NCBI RefSeq assembly: GCF_009755725.1
Contig: NZ_CP046619.1
Span: 2,232,001-2,296,000, forward strand
DNA length: 64,000 bases
Source of the DNA: Diaminobutyricimonas sp. LJ205
GTDB taxonomy: Bacteria; Actinomycetota; Actinomycetes; Actinomycetales; Microbacteriaceae
Direction of reading: 5' to 3'
Part shown: positions 1-8,170 of the stretch, piece after piece
Numbering within the stretch: the first letter of the stretch is position 1
How the letters are laid out: each line of letters opens with the position of its first letter
Notes under the pieces: model-generated
What the model was told of the DNA's origin: nothing
Seen by the model: the letters and a program-made list of their open reading frames with translations, nothing else
The model's database searches: none
Program-made: the position numbers and the translations under genes

Positions 1-1
1 C

Positions 2-454
2 ATCGCGGGCTACACGCTCGCGTTCGGGCTGCTGGCGATCATTCAGGCCCTCATCGCGGTCGGCTTCGCAGTCTGGGTGTGCGGACTCACGGTCGAAGGC
101 GAGGCCTGGCTGCTCGTCGCGGTCGCCGTCTCCGACGCGCTGCTCGGCACCACACTCGGGTTGCTGGCCAGCGCGTTCGCGACCACCGAGTTCCAGGTGG
201 TTCAGTTCATGCCGGTGTTCGTGATCCCGCAGATCCTGCTCGGCGGCATCCTCGTGGCCCGCGACCAGATGCCTGACGTGCTCGAGGCGATCTCGGACTG
301 GCTCCCGCTGTCGCATGCGATCGAGGCGCTGAACACGGTCTCCACCGACGCCTCGGGAACCGAGATGGTGCTCTGGCACCTCGCCGCGGTGCTGGCGTTC
401 GCGCTGGCCGCGATCGTGCTCGGCTCGATCACGCTGCGCCGGCGGACTCCGTGA
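2..454 (+). CDS. ABC-2 type transporter permease, C-terminal part (gene starts before the window)
   Basis: The reading frame is open from base 2, so the start lies outside the window; about 150 residues are visible. It shows four hydrophobic segments: the extreme N-terminus, roughly residues 35-60, the VVQFMPVFVIPQILLGGIL stretch, and a final helix before a basic RRRTP tail. The PxxxLGGIL helix followed by a short extracytoplasmic loop ending in LPLSHAIEALN is typical of the ABC2_membrane family (DrrB/NodJ-like exporters). It would form the membrane channel of an ABC exporter, and its ATPase is presumably upstream. The substrate cannot be inferred. A palindromic repeat follows the stop codon, between this gene and the convergent importer operon. 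Confidence 0.8.
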   Translation: MAGYTLAFGLLAIIQALIAVGFAVWVCGLTVEGEAWLLVAVAVSDALLGTTLGLLASAFATTEFQVVQFMPVFVIPQILLGGILVARDQMPDVLEAISDWLPLSHAIEALNTVSTDASGTEMVLWHLAAVLAFALAAIVLGSITLRRRTP

Positions 455-460
455 CGATTC

Positions 461-500
461 GCTGATCGAGCTTGCCGAGATCTCGACAAGCTCGATCAGC
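461..500. repeat. Dispersed palindromic repeat, copy 1; probable bidirectional terminator
   Basis: Fourteen-base arms GCTGATCGAGCTTG and CAAGCTCGATCAGC flank a short centre. The element sits between convergent genes (stops at 454 and 508) and belongs to the CTGGTCGAGCYTGYCGAGAC family also found at 11795, 18955, 38303, 57102 and 60820. Its position suits a two-way terminator, but there is no U-tract. Confidence 0.75.
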
Positions 501-507
501 GGTTTGC

Positions 508-1287
508 TCAGCGGACCGTGTCGCTCCCCCAGCGGCGCAGCACGAGCGACTCGACGAAAGCTGCGATCGCGTACAGCACCATCGACGCGAGCGTGATCGC
601 GACGACGGATGCCCAGACCTCATTGATCTTCGCCCGGCCGATGGCCGAGACGATCGCGTAGCCGATGCCGTTGCCGGTGGCGAGCCACTCCGCGAGCAAG
701 GCTCCGGTGATCGCACCGGGCACCGAGATCCGCACCGAGGCGAAGAACGCCGGCAGCGACGAGGGCATCGCGACGAGGCGCAACGCGGTCCACCGGCTTC
801 CGCCGTAGACGCTGACCACATCGAGGATCTGCGGCGAGGCCGAACGCAGCCCGTAGACGATGTTCACCAGGGCGGGAAACAGCACCACGATGCCGCTCAT
901 CACTGCGACCACGGTGACCTCGCGGCCGAAGATCAGGATGATGATCGGCGCGAGCGCTACGAGCGGCACGCTGCGCAGCAGCATCGCGATCGGCATGAGC
1001 GCGTGTTCGATGCCACGGGACAGCGCGAACAGGATCGCCACCAGGATGGCCACCACCAGTCCGGCGACGAATCCGACCGAGGCATCCGTCAACGTCTGCA
1101 GCAGGTTGCCCCAGAGCACCTCGCGGTTCTCGGCCGCGGCCGGCATCGTGAACAGGTAATTCCAGACGTCGATCGGCCCCTTGCCTACGTATGGGGACAC
1201 GTCGAACACCACGAGGGCGGCCATCCACAGCGCGACGATCGCGACCAGCGAGGCGACGCCGGTGAACAGGGCGCGGGTGAGCTTCAT
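508..1287 (-). CDS. ABC transporter permease, SsuC/ThiX-like
   Basis: This 259-residue protein of the BPD_transp_1 family has an N-terminal signal-anchor helix and about six membrane segments. The cytoplasmic EAA-type loop is near residues 165-205 (VVSVYGGSRW, then SVPGAITGALLAEW). It is the last of four co-directional genes and overlaps the preceding permease by four bases, so translation is coupled. The two permeases would form a heterodimeric channel. Family members import sulfonates, taurine, thiamine pyrimidine precursors or riboflavin, and the sequence does not decide among them. Confidence 0.88.
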   Translation of the reverse strand: MKLTRALFTGVASLVAIVALWMAALVVFDVSPYVGKGPIDVWNYLFTMPAAAENREVLWGNLLQTLTDASVGFVAGLVVAILVAILFALSRGIEHALMPIAMLLRSVPLVALAPIIILIFGREVTVVAVMSGIVVLFPALVNIVYGLRSASPQILDVVSVYGGSRWTALRLVAMPSSLPAFFASVRISVPGAITGALLAEWLATGNGIGYAIVSAIGRAKINEVWASVVAITLASMVLYAIAAFVESLVLRRWGSDTVR

Positions 1288-2063
1288 CGGGCGGCCTTTC
1301 CGGTCGACCAGGGGGTGACCAGCTTGGCGAGCAGCGCGAACACGGCGTATCCGGCTCCGGCGGCGAGGCCGGAGACCAGGGCGACACCCCAGACTCGCGC
1401 GACCTCGAGGCTCTGCTGGGCGTTGATCATGGCCGGGCCGAGGCCGGCGTCAACGCCGCCGATGTACTCGCCGAGCACCGCGCCGAGCACCGCAGCGGGA
1501 GCCGCGACCTTGAGCGCGTTCAGGATCGCCGGCAGCGCGGCGATCAGCTGCACCTTGATCAGTTGTTGCCACCGCCCGCCGCCGTATACGGAGACGAGGT
1601 CGAGGGCGGACTTGTCTGCCGAACGCAGGCCGAGCAGCGCACCGACCACGGTCGTGAAGAACACCGACATCGCGGCGAGGAAGATCGCGGTTCCGGAGGG
1701 TTCACCGGATGCCGGGGAGCCGATGATGATCCGGACGACCGGCCCGATCGCGACGATCGGGATGCAGTAACTGATCACGGCCAGCTGCATGGCGATCCCG
1801 CGGGTTGCGGGCAGCACCAGCACCAGCGCGGCAACCACGAGCGCCAGCCCATTGCCCCACAGGTAGCCGACGCCCGCCTCGGCGAGCGTGACGCTCAGGT
1901 TGCGCCAGTAGAACCCCGTGCCATCCTCGATCGCCTGCACGACGACGGCCCATGGCGTGGGGATCGTCTTACTCATGAACGTGGCGGCGACGAGCCACCA
2001 GAATGCCAGGATCCCCAGGAGCCCGCCGAGGCCGAGCATCCAGGCTGGGGCCTTGCGGGTCAC
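1284..2063 (-). CDS. ABC transporter permease, SsuC/ThiX-like (second subunit)
   Basis: This 259-residue integral membrane protein is a paralogue of the downstream permease, with the same loop signature ([10 protein letters not shown], then [14 protein letters not shown]). About six hydrophobic helices are visible. It overlaps the ATPase gene by four bases on one side and the other permease by four bases on the other, a tightly coupled operon. Two different permeases instead of a homodimer are more typical of pyrimidine or riboflavin-type importers than of classical SsuC. That reading is an inference. Confidence 0.87.
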   Translation of the reverse strand: MTRKAPAWMLGLGGLLGILAFWWLVAATFMSKTIPTPWAVVVQAIEDGTGFYWRNLSVTLAEAGVGYLWGNGLALVVAALVLVLPATRGIAMQLAVISYCIPIVAIGPVVRIIIGSPASGEPSGTAIFLAAMSVFFTTVVGALLGLRSADKSALDLVSVYGGGRWQQLIKVQLIAALPAILNALKVAAPAAVLGAVLGEYIGGVDAGLGPAMINAQQSLEVARVWGVALVSGLAAGAGYAVFALLAKLVTPWSTGKAAR

Positions 2064-2881
2064 ACGGTCTCCTCGACGCGACCCGAGAAGAGCAGGTCGG
2101 AGGCGCGGTCGTGCAGTTCGTGGAACTCCGGGGTGCGCATCATCTCGGGCAGCCGCGGGCGGGGCAGGTCGACTTCGATGACCTCCTTGATCCGACCGGG
2201 CCGAGGGCTCATCACGGCGACGTGGTCGCTCAGGAAGATCGCCTCCGAGATGCCGTGGGTCACCAGCAGGGTGGTGGCCGGCTTCTCGGTCCAGATCCGC
2301 AACAGCTCGAGGTTCAGCCGCTGCCGGGTCATGTCATCGAGCGCACCGAACGGCTCGTCGAGCAGCAGCACCGAGGGGCGCACGACCAGCGACCGGGCAA
2401 TCGACACGCGCTGACGCATGCCGCCGGAGAGCTGAGCCGGACGGGCCTTCTCGAAGCCGCCGAGGCCGACCAGCTGAATGAGCTCGGCGATGTACTCCTC
2501 GTCGACCGGCAGTCCGGCTACCTCGAGCGGCAGGCGGATGTTGCTGACCACGCTGCGCCACGGCAGCAGCGCGGCATCCTGGAACGCGATGCCGAGGCTG
2601 TGCGAGTTGCGCAACTGTTCCGGCGTTTGTCCGTCGACGGTCGCCTCCCCCGCGGTGGGCTCTTCGAGTCCGGCGAGGATGCGGAGGATCGTGGACTTCC
2701 CACAGCCGGACGGTCCGAGCAGGGAGGTGAACTCCCCCGCTTCAGTCGACAGGTCGACGTCGTCGAGCGCGCTGACGCGCTCACGGCCGAGCTTGAAGGT
2801 CTTGGAGAGTCCGGAGAGGTGAATGCCGGTGCCCGGGGAGTTGACTCCCCGGGCAGCGGTTGAAACGTCTGTGCTGGTCAC
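2060..2881 (-). CDS. ABC transporter ATP-binding protein, SsuB/TauB-like
   Basis: This is a 273-residue cytoplasmic ATPase. The Walker A motif is GPSGCGKST (about residue 58), the signature is [15 protein letters not shown], Walker B is [12 protein letters not shown], and the H-loop is [10 protein letters not shown]. These match the nitrate/sulfonate/taurine subfamily. The GTG start at 2881 lies five bases after the stop of the binding-protein gene, so the whole set probably has one promoter upstream of 3933. It energises the two permeases that follow. Confidence 0.93.
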   Translation of the reverse strand: MTSTDVSTAARGVNSPGTGIHLSGLSKTFKLGRERVSALDDVDLSTEAGEFTSLLGPSGCGKSTILRILAGLEEPTAGEATVDGQTPEQLRNSHSLGIAFQDAALLPWRSVVSNIRLPLEVAGLPVDEEYIAELIQLVGLGGFEKARPAQLSGGMRQRVSIARSLVVRPSVLLLDEPFGALDDMTRQRLNLELLRIWTEKPATTLLVTHGISEAIFLSDHVAVMSPRPGRIKEVIEVDLPRPRLPEMMRTPEFHELHDRASDLLFSGRVEETV

Positions 2882-2886
2882 TGGAT

Positions 2887-3933
2887 TCAGTTAAGCAGTT
2901 CCGGGTGCTCTTCATAAACCTCAGCGAGCAGCGACATGTCGAACAGCTGGTCAGCCGCAATGTCGTACCCGGCGAGGGCGAGGATCTCGATGTTCGCGTC
3001 GATCAGCTCGTTGCTGATGGTGAACAGCCCGTTCGCGTCGGTCTCCTCGGTCACCACGAGCTGCTCGTTCTGGGCGATCGCCTGCTGCAGTTCCTTCTCC
3101 GGGTCCAGTCCGAGGTCGGCGCCGTAAACCTCGACCGCGAGCCGAGCGGACTCCTCGGGGTCGGCGAGGGCATCCTTCCAGCCGAGGATTTCGGCGTACA
3201 GGAACGCCTTCAGTGCCTCGCGGTTGGTGTCGATCGAGTCCTGGGTGACCACGAAGCTCTCGGCGATGAACGGCAGGCCGTTGTCGGCGAAGGGCAGCGA
3301 GTGCGGCTCGTGTCCGCCCAGTTCCAGCGTGAGGAGCTCGTTGGTGACGTAGCCGAAGAAGCCCTCGACCTCACCGTTCACCAGCACGCTCGGGTCGTAC
3401 TCGACCGGCACGGTCTCGACCGACTCCGGGTCGATGCCGTTCGCCTCGAGCAGCGCCTCGAAGAGGGTCTCATTGCCGCCCGCCTGGACGCCGATCTTCT
3501 TGCCGACCATGTCCTCGGGGGTATCGATCGGAGCCGAGGGCAGCGAGACGATCGTGAAGGGGTTCTTCTGGTAGGTGGTACCGATGATCTTCAGCGGGGC
3601 ACCCTCTTCGAGGATGACCGGGGCGACCGCGACCGGGCTGGAGAGTCCGACCAGCGCCTCCCCGGACAGAACGATCGACTCGGTCGCGCCGGGGCCGGCG
3701 AGGAGGTTGACCTCACTGAAGCCGGCTTCTTCGAAGTAGCCATTCTCCATCGCGAAGTATTCACCCGCGAACTCGGCGTTCTTGATCCAGGTGAGCTGGA
3801 TCGACAGGTCGCCGAACCCTTCTTCGGCCGTGCTGCCGGATGCGTCAGAGCTGCTGCCAGAGCAGGCGGCAAGGGTGAGCGCTGCGGCCACTGCGGTCGC
3901 GGTGAGCGCGAGCGTACGAGTCTTTCGTGACAT
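2887..3933 (-). CDS. ABC transporter substrate-binding lipoprotein, NMT1/THI5-like
   Basis: This is a 348-residue lipoprotein. A basic, hydrophobic signal peptide ends in the lipobox LAAC (Cys near residue 24), followed by a Ser-rich linker. The mature part has the NMT1/THI5 layout ([12 protein letters not shown] near the N-terminus, then [16 protein letters not shown]). Proteins of this class bind sulfonates, hydroxymethylpyrimidine or flavins. The W-x4-FAG start recalls the pyrimidine/flavin-binding group more than SsuA, but this is weak evidence. It is the first gene of the operon. I looked for a TPP riboswitch in the 126-base divergent leader and saw none. Confidence 0.88.
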   Translation of the reverse strand: MSRKTRTLALTATAVAAALTLAACSGSSSDASGSTAEEGFGDLSIQLTWIKNAEFAGEYFAMENGYFEEAGFSEVNLLAGPGATESIVLSGEALVGLSSPVAVAPVILEEGAPLKIIGTTYQKNPFTIVSLPSAPIDTPEDMVGKKIGVQAGGNETLFEALLEANGIDPESVETVPVEYDPSVLVNGEVEGFFGYVTNELLTLELGGHEPHSLPFADNGLPFIAESFVVTQDSIDTNREALKAFLYAEILGWKDALADPEESARLAVEVYGADLGLDPEKELQQAIAQNEQLVVTEETDANGLFTISNELIDANIEILALAGYDIAADQLFDMSLLAEVYEEHPELLN

Positions 3934-4071
3934 GGGGGTGCTGGGAACCTCTCAAGAGGGCAAGAAGGGGGACACGTCAACAATACCGACATGGTTGTTC
4001 CCCTTTTGTTACGGCAATCTTCACTAATCGGCTGACGTGTTTGTAGGTCTCCCCGTAGGGTGGAACGCACG

Positions 4072-6225
4072 GTGCACCCCTCGATTGCGAACGACTACCG
4101 CCGTTCGTCCCGCCACGTGGGCACGAATGCGCTTGCCCGGATGCTGGCTGTCGCAGCCATCGCCGGGCTCATTCTCGGTGGCTCATCACCGGCCTGGGCG
4201 ACGACCGCGGAACCGACCCCGCCGGCCCAGAAGCAGACGCAGACGCCCACGGCAACGCCGACTCCGGATGTCACCAAGGAATCCACTCCGACCGCCGCGC
4301 CGCCGGACCTGACCTACCAGATCACGCCGACGCCCGCGGGCGACTTCATCCCGCAGAACCGGCTGAGCCTGACCGGCACGGCGACCACGGGCAACAAGGT
4401 GGTCGTCGCCGACGGAGCTGCGACGGTCTGCTCGGCCGAGGTCAAGGACGGCGCCTGGTCCTGCGTCGGTGACGTGAGCAATGGTGGCGTCACGCTGACC
4501 ATCCGCGAGACGCTGCCGAACGGCAGCGTGGAGGAGGAGACATCCGCGAAACTGCGGGTGCTCGGGCCGCCGACCGTGGACGGCCCCTCCCCGGTGGTCA
4601 CGACCGGGCTCATCAGCGGCGTCGGCTACCCCAACGCGCTGATCACGGTGGATGTCACCGGCCCGGTCTCGTTCACGCAGAGCGCCTGCCCTGCGGCGCT
4701 GACCAGCGGCTTCTGGTCATGTGCGCTCTCATCGGGCGGCGAGTTCCCCGACGGCACGTACCGCGTCACGGTGCGACAGGGCGCCCCGGACACCGGCCAG
4801 TTCTCGAACCCGTCGGCGGCGATGACGGTCGTGATCGACAAGACCGCGCCGGCGAGCCCGACCATCGATTCGGTGCGGGCGGGCGACCGCGTGATCGTTC
4901 AGCCGCACACCATCTCCGGTGCGGGCGAGGACGGCGGCGTCGTCGACCTGTTCATCAATCGAGACCGGCATTGCTCGGTCCCAGTGACCGGCGGCCGATG
5001 GGCGTGTGATGTGTCCGGCATCCCGGCTGGCGACCACACGTTTCAGGTTCTGCAGCGCGACGCTGCCGGCAACTACAGCGCCGTGAGCGACGGGTTCGTC
5101 GTCGTGTTCGGGATGCCGCATACGTCGACTCCGTCCCCCACACCGACGGCCACCCCCACGCCGACACCGTCCGAGACCACCGATCCGCAGACCGCCAGCC
5201 CGACACCGGCGCCCTCGCCGAGCGATCCCCCGGGAGCCACTTCCCCGCCGGACACTCCCCCGCAGCAGGCGCCGCCCACGCCGCTCACCTGGGGCACGCC
5301 GACTGACTTCGGCGTGCAGATCCCATCACTCGCTTCTTTCGCCGAGCACGGCACCCTGTGGGTGGCCCCACTGCTTGCGCTGGCCTTCGCACTGCTGGTC
5401 GCGCTTCCCTTGCGGCTGGTCTATCCGCTGCTCGCGGCCCGGATCCCACGGCCAGGCCGGCTCACCGGCCGGAACCAGGCGGTCAGCGCTGAGGACGAAG
5501 ACACCCCGTTGGTGAAGCCCTGGGTGGTCATCGCCGGATCGGTGTTCGGGATGGCGCTGCTCGCGGCGCTGTCCGGCGGCATCCTCGGCGAAGTCCGGTA
5601 CCTGCGCCTGGTCGTCGCGATCGGGATCGGGCTCGTCGTGCTGAACGGTGTCGGCATCGTGGCGAGCTCCTGGCTGGCTGCGCGGAAACTGCGGGTGGCG
5701 ATGTGGTTCCGCTTCGTGCCGGGATATCTGGGACTCGCGGCGGTCGCCGCCCTCGCCTCCCGGATGATCGGCATCGAACCGCCGGTGATCCTCGGGGTGA
5801 TCATCGCGAGCACGGTGCCGATGATTGCCGGCCAGGCGGCGCGCGGAGTGATCGGTCTCGCCCAACTGGTCACGCTTGCGGCTCTGGCCACCGCCGCATG
5901 GGCAGCGCACACCGCGATCGGCCCGGTGGACGGCTTCTGGGCGTCGCTGTTCTCCGAATCGCTCGCGGCGATCTGCCTGGCCGGGTTCGGGTCGGCCGTG
6001 CTGTTGACTCTGCCGCTGCGTGCGCTGCCCGGTCGGCTGGTCTACGAATGGTCGAAGCCGGCCTGGGTGATCGTCACCCTGGTCGTGGTCACGCTCGCGG
6101 CCGCAGTGCTCATGGCGCACACCGGCGCGCTCGTGGTCGGCGCGTTCCTGCTGGCTGGCGCGTTCGCGGCTGTCGCATGTGCGATCTGGGGCTGGGTGCG
6201 TTTCGTCGAGCCGGCGCGGCACTAG
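4072..6225 (+). CDS. Secreted protein with three Ig-like domains, Pro/Thr linkers and a polytopic membrane C-terminus
   Basis: About 717 residues. A GTG at 4060 is in frame, but the GTG at 4072 has a TAGGGTGG element about ten bases upstream and is preferred. Numbering from 4060, an export signal ends near ALA/AWA at residue 47. A Pro/Thr-rich spacer follows, then three beta-sandwich repeats (about 85-168, 169-261 and 262-349). Each repeat carries a C-x(7-10)-W-x-C pair (VCSAEVKDGAWSC, ACPAALTSGFWSC, HCSVPVTGGRWAC), consistent with bacterial Ig-like folds closed by a disulfide. A second Pro/Thr/Ser linker (350-425) leads to eight or nine predicted membrane helices. It stands alone, divergent from the importer operon. 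The function is unknown; surface adhesion or cell-envelope sensing is a guess. Confidence 0.8.
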   Translation: MHPSIANDYRRSSRHVGTNALARMLAVAAIAGLILGGSSPAWATTAEPTPPAQKQTQTPTATPTPDVTKESTPTAAPPDLTYQITPTPAGDFIPQNRLSLTGTATTGNKVVVADGAATVCSAEVKDGAWSCVGDVSNGGVTLTIRETLPNGSVEEETSAKLRVLGPPTVDGPSPVVTTGLISGVGYPNALITVDVTGPVSFTQSACPAALTSGFWSCALSSGGEFPDGTYRVTVRQGAPDTGQFSNPSAAMTVVIDKTAPASPTIDSVRAGDRVIVQPHTISGAGEDGGVVDLFINRDRHCSVPVTGGRWACDVSGIPAGDHTFQVLQRDAAGNYSAVSDGFVVVFGMPHTSTPSPTPTATPTPTPSETTDPQTASPTPAPSPSDPPGATSPPDTPPQQAPPTPLTWGTPTDFGVQIPSLASFAEHGTLWVAPLLALAFALLVALPLRLVYPLLAARIPRPGRLTGRNQAVSAEDEDTPLVKPWVVIAGSVFGMALLAALSGGILGEVRYLRLVVAIGIGLVVLNGVGIVASSWLAARKLRVAMWFRFVPGYLGLAAVAALASRMIGIEPPVILGVIIASTVPMIAGQAARGVIGLAQLVTLAALATAAWAAHTAIGPVDGFWASLFSESLAAICLAGFGSAVLLTLPLRALPGRLVYEWSKPAWVIVTLVVVTLAAAVLMAHTGALVVGAFLLAGAFAAVACAIWGWVRFVEPARH

Positions 6226-6266
6226 AGACATCCCCTCCCCCGCCGAGCCTGCGCGAGTGGTGTTAT

Positions 6267-6322
6267 CGACTCGCCAGGAAATGCCTATCCCATGCACGAT
6301 CATGGGCACTTTTTGGCGAGTC
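6267..6322. repeat. Long hairpin repeat, copy A
   Basis: The outer arms are CGACTCGCCA and TGGCGAGTC. An inner imperfect pairing (ATGCCTATCCCATG against CATGGGCACT) makes one long stem-loop. A second, more perfect copy of the same design lies 94 bases downstream. Confidence 0.75.
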
Positions 6323-6360
6323 ATTTTATTTGCGGATGCGCGAAGCCTCTCCCCCCTCTC

Positions 6361-6417
6361 CGACTCGCCACAAAACGCCCATCCCGCGCGACAACATGGG
6401 CGCTTTTTGGCGAGTCG
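6361..6417. repeat. Long hairpin repeat, copy B
   Basis: The outer arms CGACTCGCCA and TGGCGAGTCG continue into inner arms AAAACGCCCAT and ATGGGCGCTTTT, a nearly uninterrupted stem of about 22 bp with a 13-base loop. It shares its outer arms and general design with copy A. The right arm forms the first unit of the tandem array that follows. Confidence 0.8.
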
Positions 6418-6469
6418 GTTTGGCGAGTCGGTTTGGCGAGTCGGCTTGGCGAGTCGGTTTGGCGAGCGG
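6409..6469. repeat. Tandem 13-base repeat array
   Basis: Four consecutive units of GGCGAGTCGGTTT (third unit GGCGAGTCGGCTT) start at 6409, 6422, 6435 and 6448, followed by a partial unit GGCGAGCGG. The unit is the right arm of hairpin copy B, so the array looks like slippage or duplication of a hairpin half. Confidence 0.9.
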
Positions 6470-6538
6470 ACGCCTCGGATGATTCCACCGCACGGGCACC
6501 TGGGCGAACAGGTACCCGCCCGCTGTTCGCTGAGGGAA

Positions 6539-6615
6539 TGGTGCCCCGGGAGGGACTCGAACCCTCAACTCCGCGATTTTAAGTCGCGCGCCTCTGCCAA
6601 TTGGGCTACCGGGGC
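6539..6615 (-). tRNA. tRNA-Leu, anticodon UAA, CCA encoded
   Basis: Read on the minus strand from 6615, it folds as a cloverleaf: 7-bp acceptor stem GCCCCGG/CCGGGGC, 3-bp D stem with a GG-containing loop, anticodon stem CGCGA/TCGCG with loop CTTAAAA (anticodon UAA), variable loop GAGTT, T stem GAGGG/CCCTC with TTCGAGT, discriminator A, and CCA at 6541-6539. It reads the rare UUA codon. The variable loop is only five bases, unlike the long variable arm usual for leucine tRNAs. Confidence 0.92.
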
Positions 6616-6671
6616 CCGCGCACGAGCCTAGCGGCGGGCAGCTCTGCGCGCAGGCGCTCGCCCTCCCCCGC

Positions 6672-6735
6672 GGCGCTAGCCTTTCGGCTCCGCGCCAGTG
6701 AAGTTGCGCTAGCGCAGAGCCGGAACACTAGCGCC
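6672..6735. repeat. Nested palindrome between tRNA-Leu and ndh
   Basis: The outer arms are GGCGCTAG/CTAGCGCC, the middle arms CGGCTC/GAGCCG, and near the centre lies a perfect 12-base palindrome TGCGCTAGCGCA (6705-6716). It is non-coding and its function is unknown. It could add to transcription termination downstream of ndh, or be a repeat-family relic. Confidence 0.6.
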
Positions 6736-6760
6736 ACGGCTGTTACGGCGGGCAGGCGAA

Positions 6761-6790
6761 AGGCCCGCCACCGCTTCGGGTGACGGGCCT
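6761..6790 (-). terminator. Intrinsic terminator after ndh
   Basis: Just past the ndh stop, the minus-strand transcript forms AGGCCCG ... CGGGCCT with an inner CACC/GGTG pairing, followed by TTTCGCC. The position and short T-run fit rho-independent termination of ndh. Confidence 0.65.
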
Positions 6791-6804
6791 CTCGGTGAAG
6801 TGCG

Positions 6805-8133
6805 TTATGCCCGGGGCTTCGGGCGTGCAGCGAACTCCTCGAACTTGGCGCGGGGCTCCAGCACTGCCTCGATGGCGGCGTTGTCGCGGCCGAGGAAGAA
6901 CTGGCCGGTCCAGTCGCCGAAGACGCGGATCTTGCGCTCCCACATCGGCATGGCCAGACCGTGGTAGCCGCGGTGCATGAACCAGGCGATGACGCCCTTG
7001 ACGGCGATCTTCCCGGACTGGAACACACCGTGGCCGAGGCCGAGGCCGGCGACCGCTCCCATGTTCTTGTGGAAGTAGTCCTTCGGCTTCTCGTCACGCA
7101 TGACCGCGACGATGTTCTTCGCGAGCAGCTTGCCCTGGCGCACCGCGTGCTGGGCGTTCGGCACGCAGAAGCCGCCAACGCCGCCTCCGGAGAGGTCGGG
7201 CACGGCCGAGATGTCGCCGGCAGCCCAGGCTCCCTCAACGATCTCGTCGGCGGTGCCGACGCGCAGGTCGGGGCGGGTGACGACGCGGCCACGCTCCTCG
7301 ATCGGCAGGTCGGTGTTACGCACGATCTGCGGGTTGGCCATCACGCCGGCGGTCCAGACGATGAGGTCCGACTCGAAGGTCTCGCCGGTGGACAGCTCGA
7401 CGACGCCGTCGACGGCCGACGCGAACTGCGTGTCCAGGTGAACCTCGGCGCCGCGCTGGGCGAGGTTCTTCAGCACCCAGTGGCTGGTCTCGAGCGACAC
7501 CTCGGGCATGATCCGGCCCATGGCCTCGACCAGGTGGAAGCTGATGTCGTCGAATTCGATCTCGGGGAACTGCTTGAGCAGCGCGCTGGCGAGCGACCGC
7601 AGCTCGGCGAACACCTCGATGCCGGCGAAGCCTCCGCCGACCACGACGAAGGTGAGCAGGCGGGAGCGCTCCGGACCGGCAGGCAGCAGGGCAGCACGGG
7701 CGAAGTTCGAGATGACGCGGTCGCGGATGGCGACGGCTTCCTCGATGGTCTTCAGGCCGAACGCCTCATCGGCGACACCCGGGATCGGGAAGGTGCGCGA
7801 TACCGCACCGCCGGTGACCACGACGATGTCGTACTCGAACGGGTACGCCTCGCCCTCTTCCGGCTGCAGCGTGGCGACGCGGTTCGCGTGGTCGATGTTG
7901 GTGACCTTCGCGGCGATGACCCGCGTGCGCTTCAGGTGACGGCGCAGCGGAACCACTGCGTGACGTGCCTCGATGGAGCCTGCGGCGACCTCCGGCAGGA
8001 ACGGCTGGTAGGTCATGTACGGCAGCGGGTCAACGACCGTGACCTCGGCTTCACCTGACTTCAGCCACTTCTCCAGCTTGCGAGCCGTATAGAAACCGGC
8101 ATAGCCGCCGCCGACGATCAGGATTTTGGGCAC
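6805..8133 (-). CDS. ndh: Type II NADH dehydrogenase (NDH-2)
   Basis: This 442-residue flavoprotein oxidises NADH and reduces quinone at the inner face of the membrane without proton pumping. The FAD-binding GGGYAG is at residues 8-13, and a second dinucleotide motif GGGFAG lies near residue 166 for NADH. WTAGVMANP and GAWAAGDISAVPD are the usual FAD-site signatures. The C-terminal region (KDYFHKNMG onward) is the membrane-anchoring part. It is preceded by the S8 protease gene with a 37-base gap, and an intrinsic terminator follows. The length and motifs are normal for an actinobacterial Ndh. Confidence 0.93.
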   Translation of the reverse strand: MPKILIVGGGYAGFYTARKLEKWLKSGEAEVTVVDPLPYMTYQPFLPEVAAGSIEARHAVVPLRRHLKRTRVIAAKVTNIDHANRVATLQPEEGEAYPFEYDIVVVTGGAVSRTFPIPGVADEAFGLKTIEEAVAIRDRVISNFARAALLPAGPERSRLLTFVVVGGGFAGIEVFAELRSLASALLKQFPEIEFDDISFHLVEAMGRIMPEVSLETSHWVLKNLAQRGAEVHLDTQFASAVDGVVELSTGETFESDLIVWTAGVMANPQIVRNTDLPIEERGRVVTRPDLRVGTADEIVEGAWAAGDISAVPDLSGGGVGGFCVPNAQHAVRQGKLLAKNIVAVMRDEKPKDYFHKNMGAVAGLGLGHGVFQSGKIAVKGVIAWFMHRGYHGLAMPMWERKIRVFGDWTGQFFLGRDNAAIEAVLEPRAKFEEFAARPKPRA

Positions 8134-8170
8134 GAGTGGGGTCTCCTAGCGAAAATTTTCCGCACCGAGC

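Larger units (their letters stand above)
6226..6538. other. Non-coding repeat-rich spacer
   Basis: This is 313 bases between the surface protein and the tRNA. It contains two related hairpins (6267-6322, 6361-6417) and a tandem 13-base array (6409-6469). Short frames crossing it (for example 6292-6582) are made of repeat sequence and run into the tRNA, so I do not call a gene. Confidence 0.75.

Noticed and set aside
3934-4059. TPP or FMN riboswitch before the NMT1-type importer
   Set aside because: None of the conserved TPP (CUGAGA, GAACCUGA) or FMN core elements is present in the minus-strand leader.
6409-6469. CRISPR array
   Set aside because: Units are 13 bases in direct contact with no spacers, and there are no cas genes.
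6539-6615. tRNA-Leu as an integration site for an element
   Set aside because: No integrase gene and no duplicated tRNA 3' end were seen nearby.
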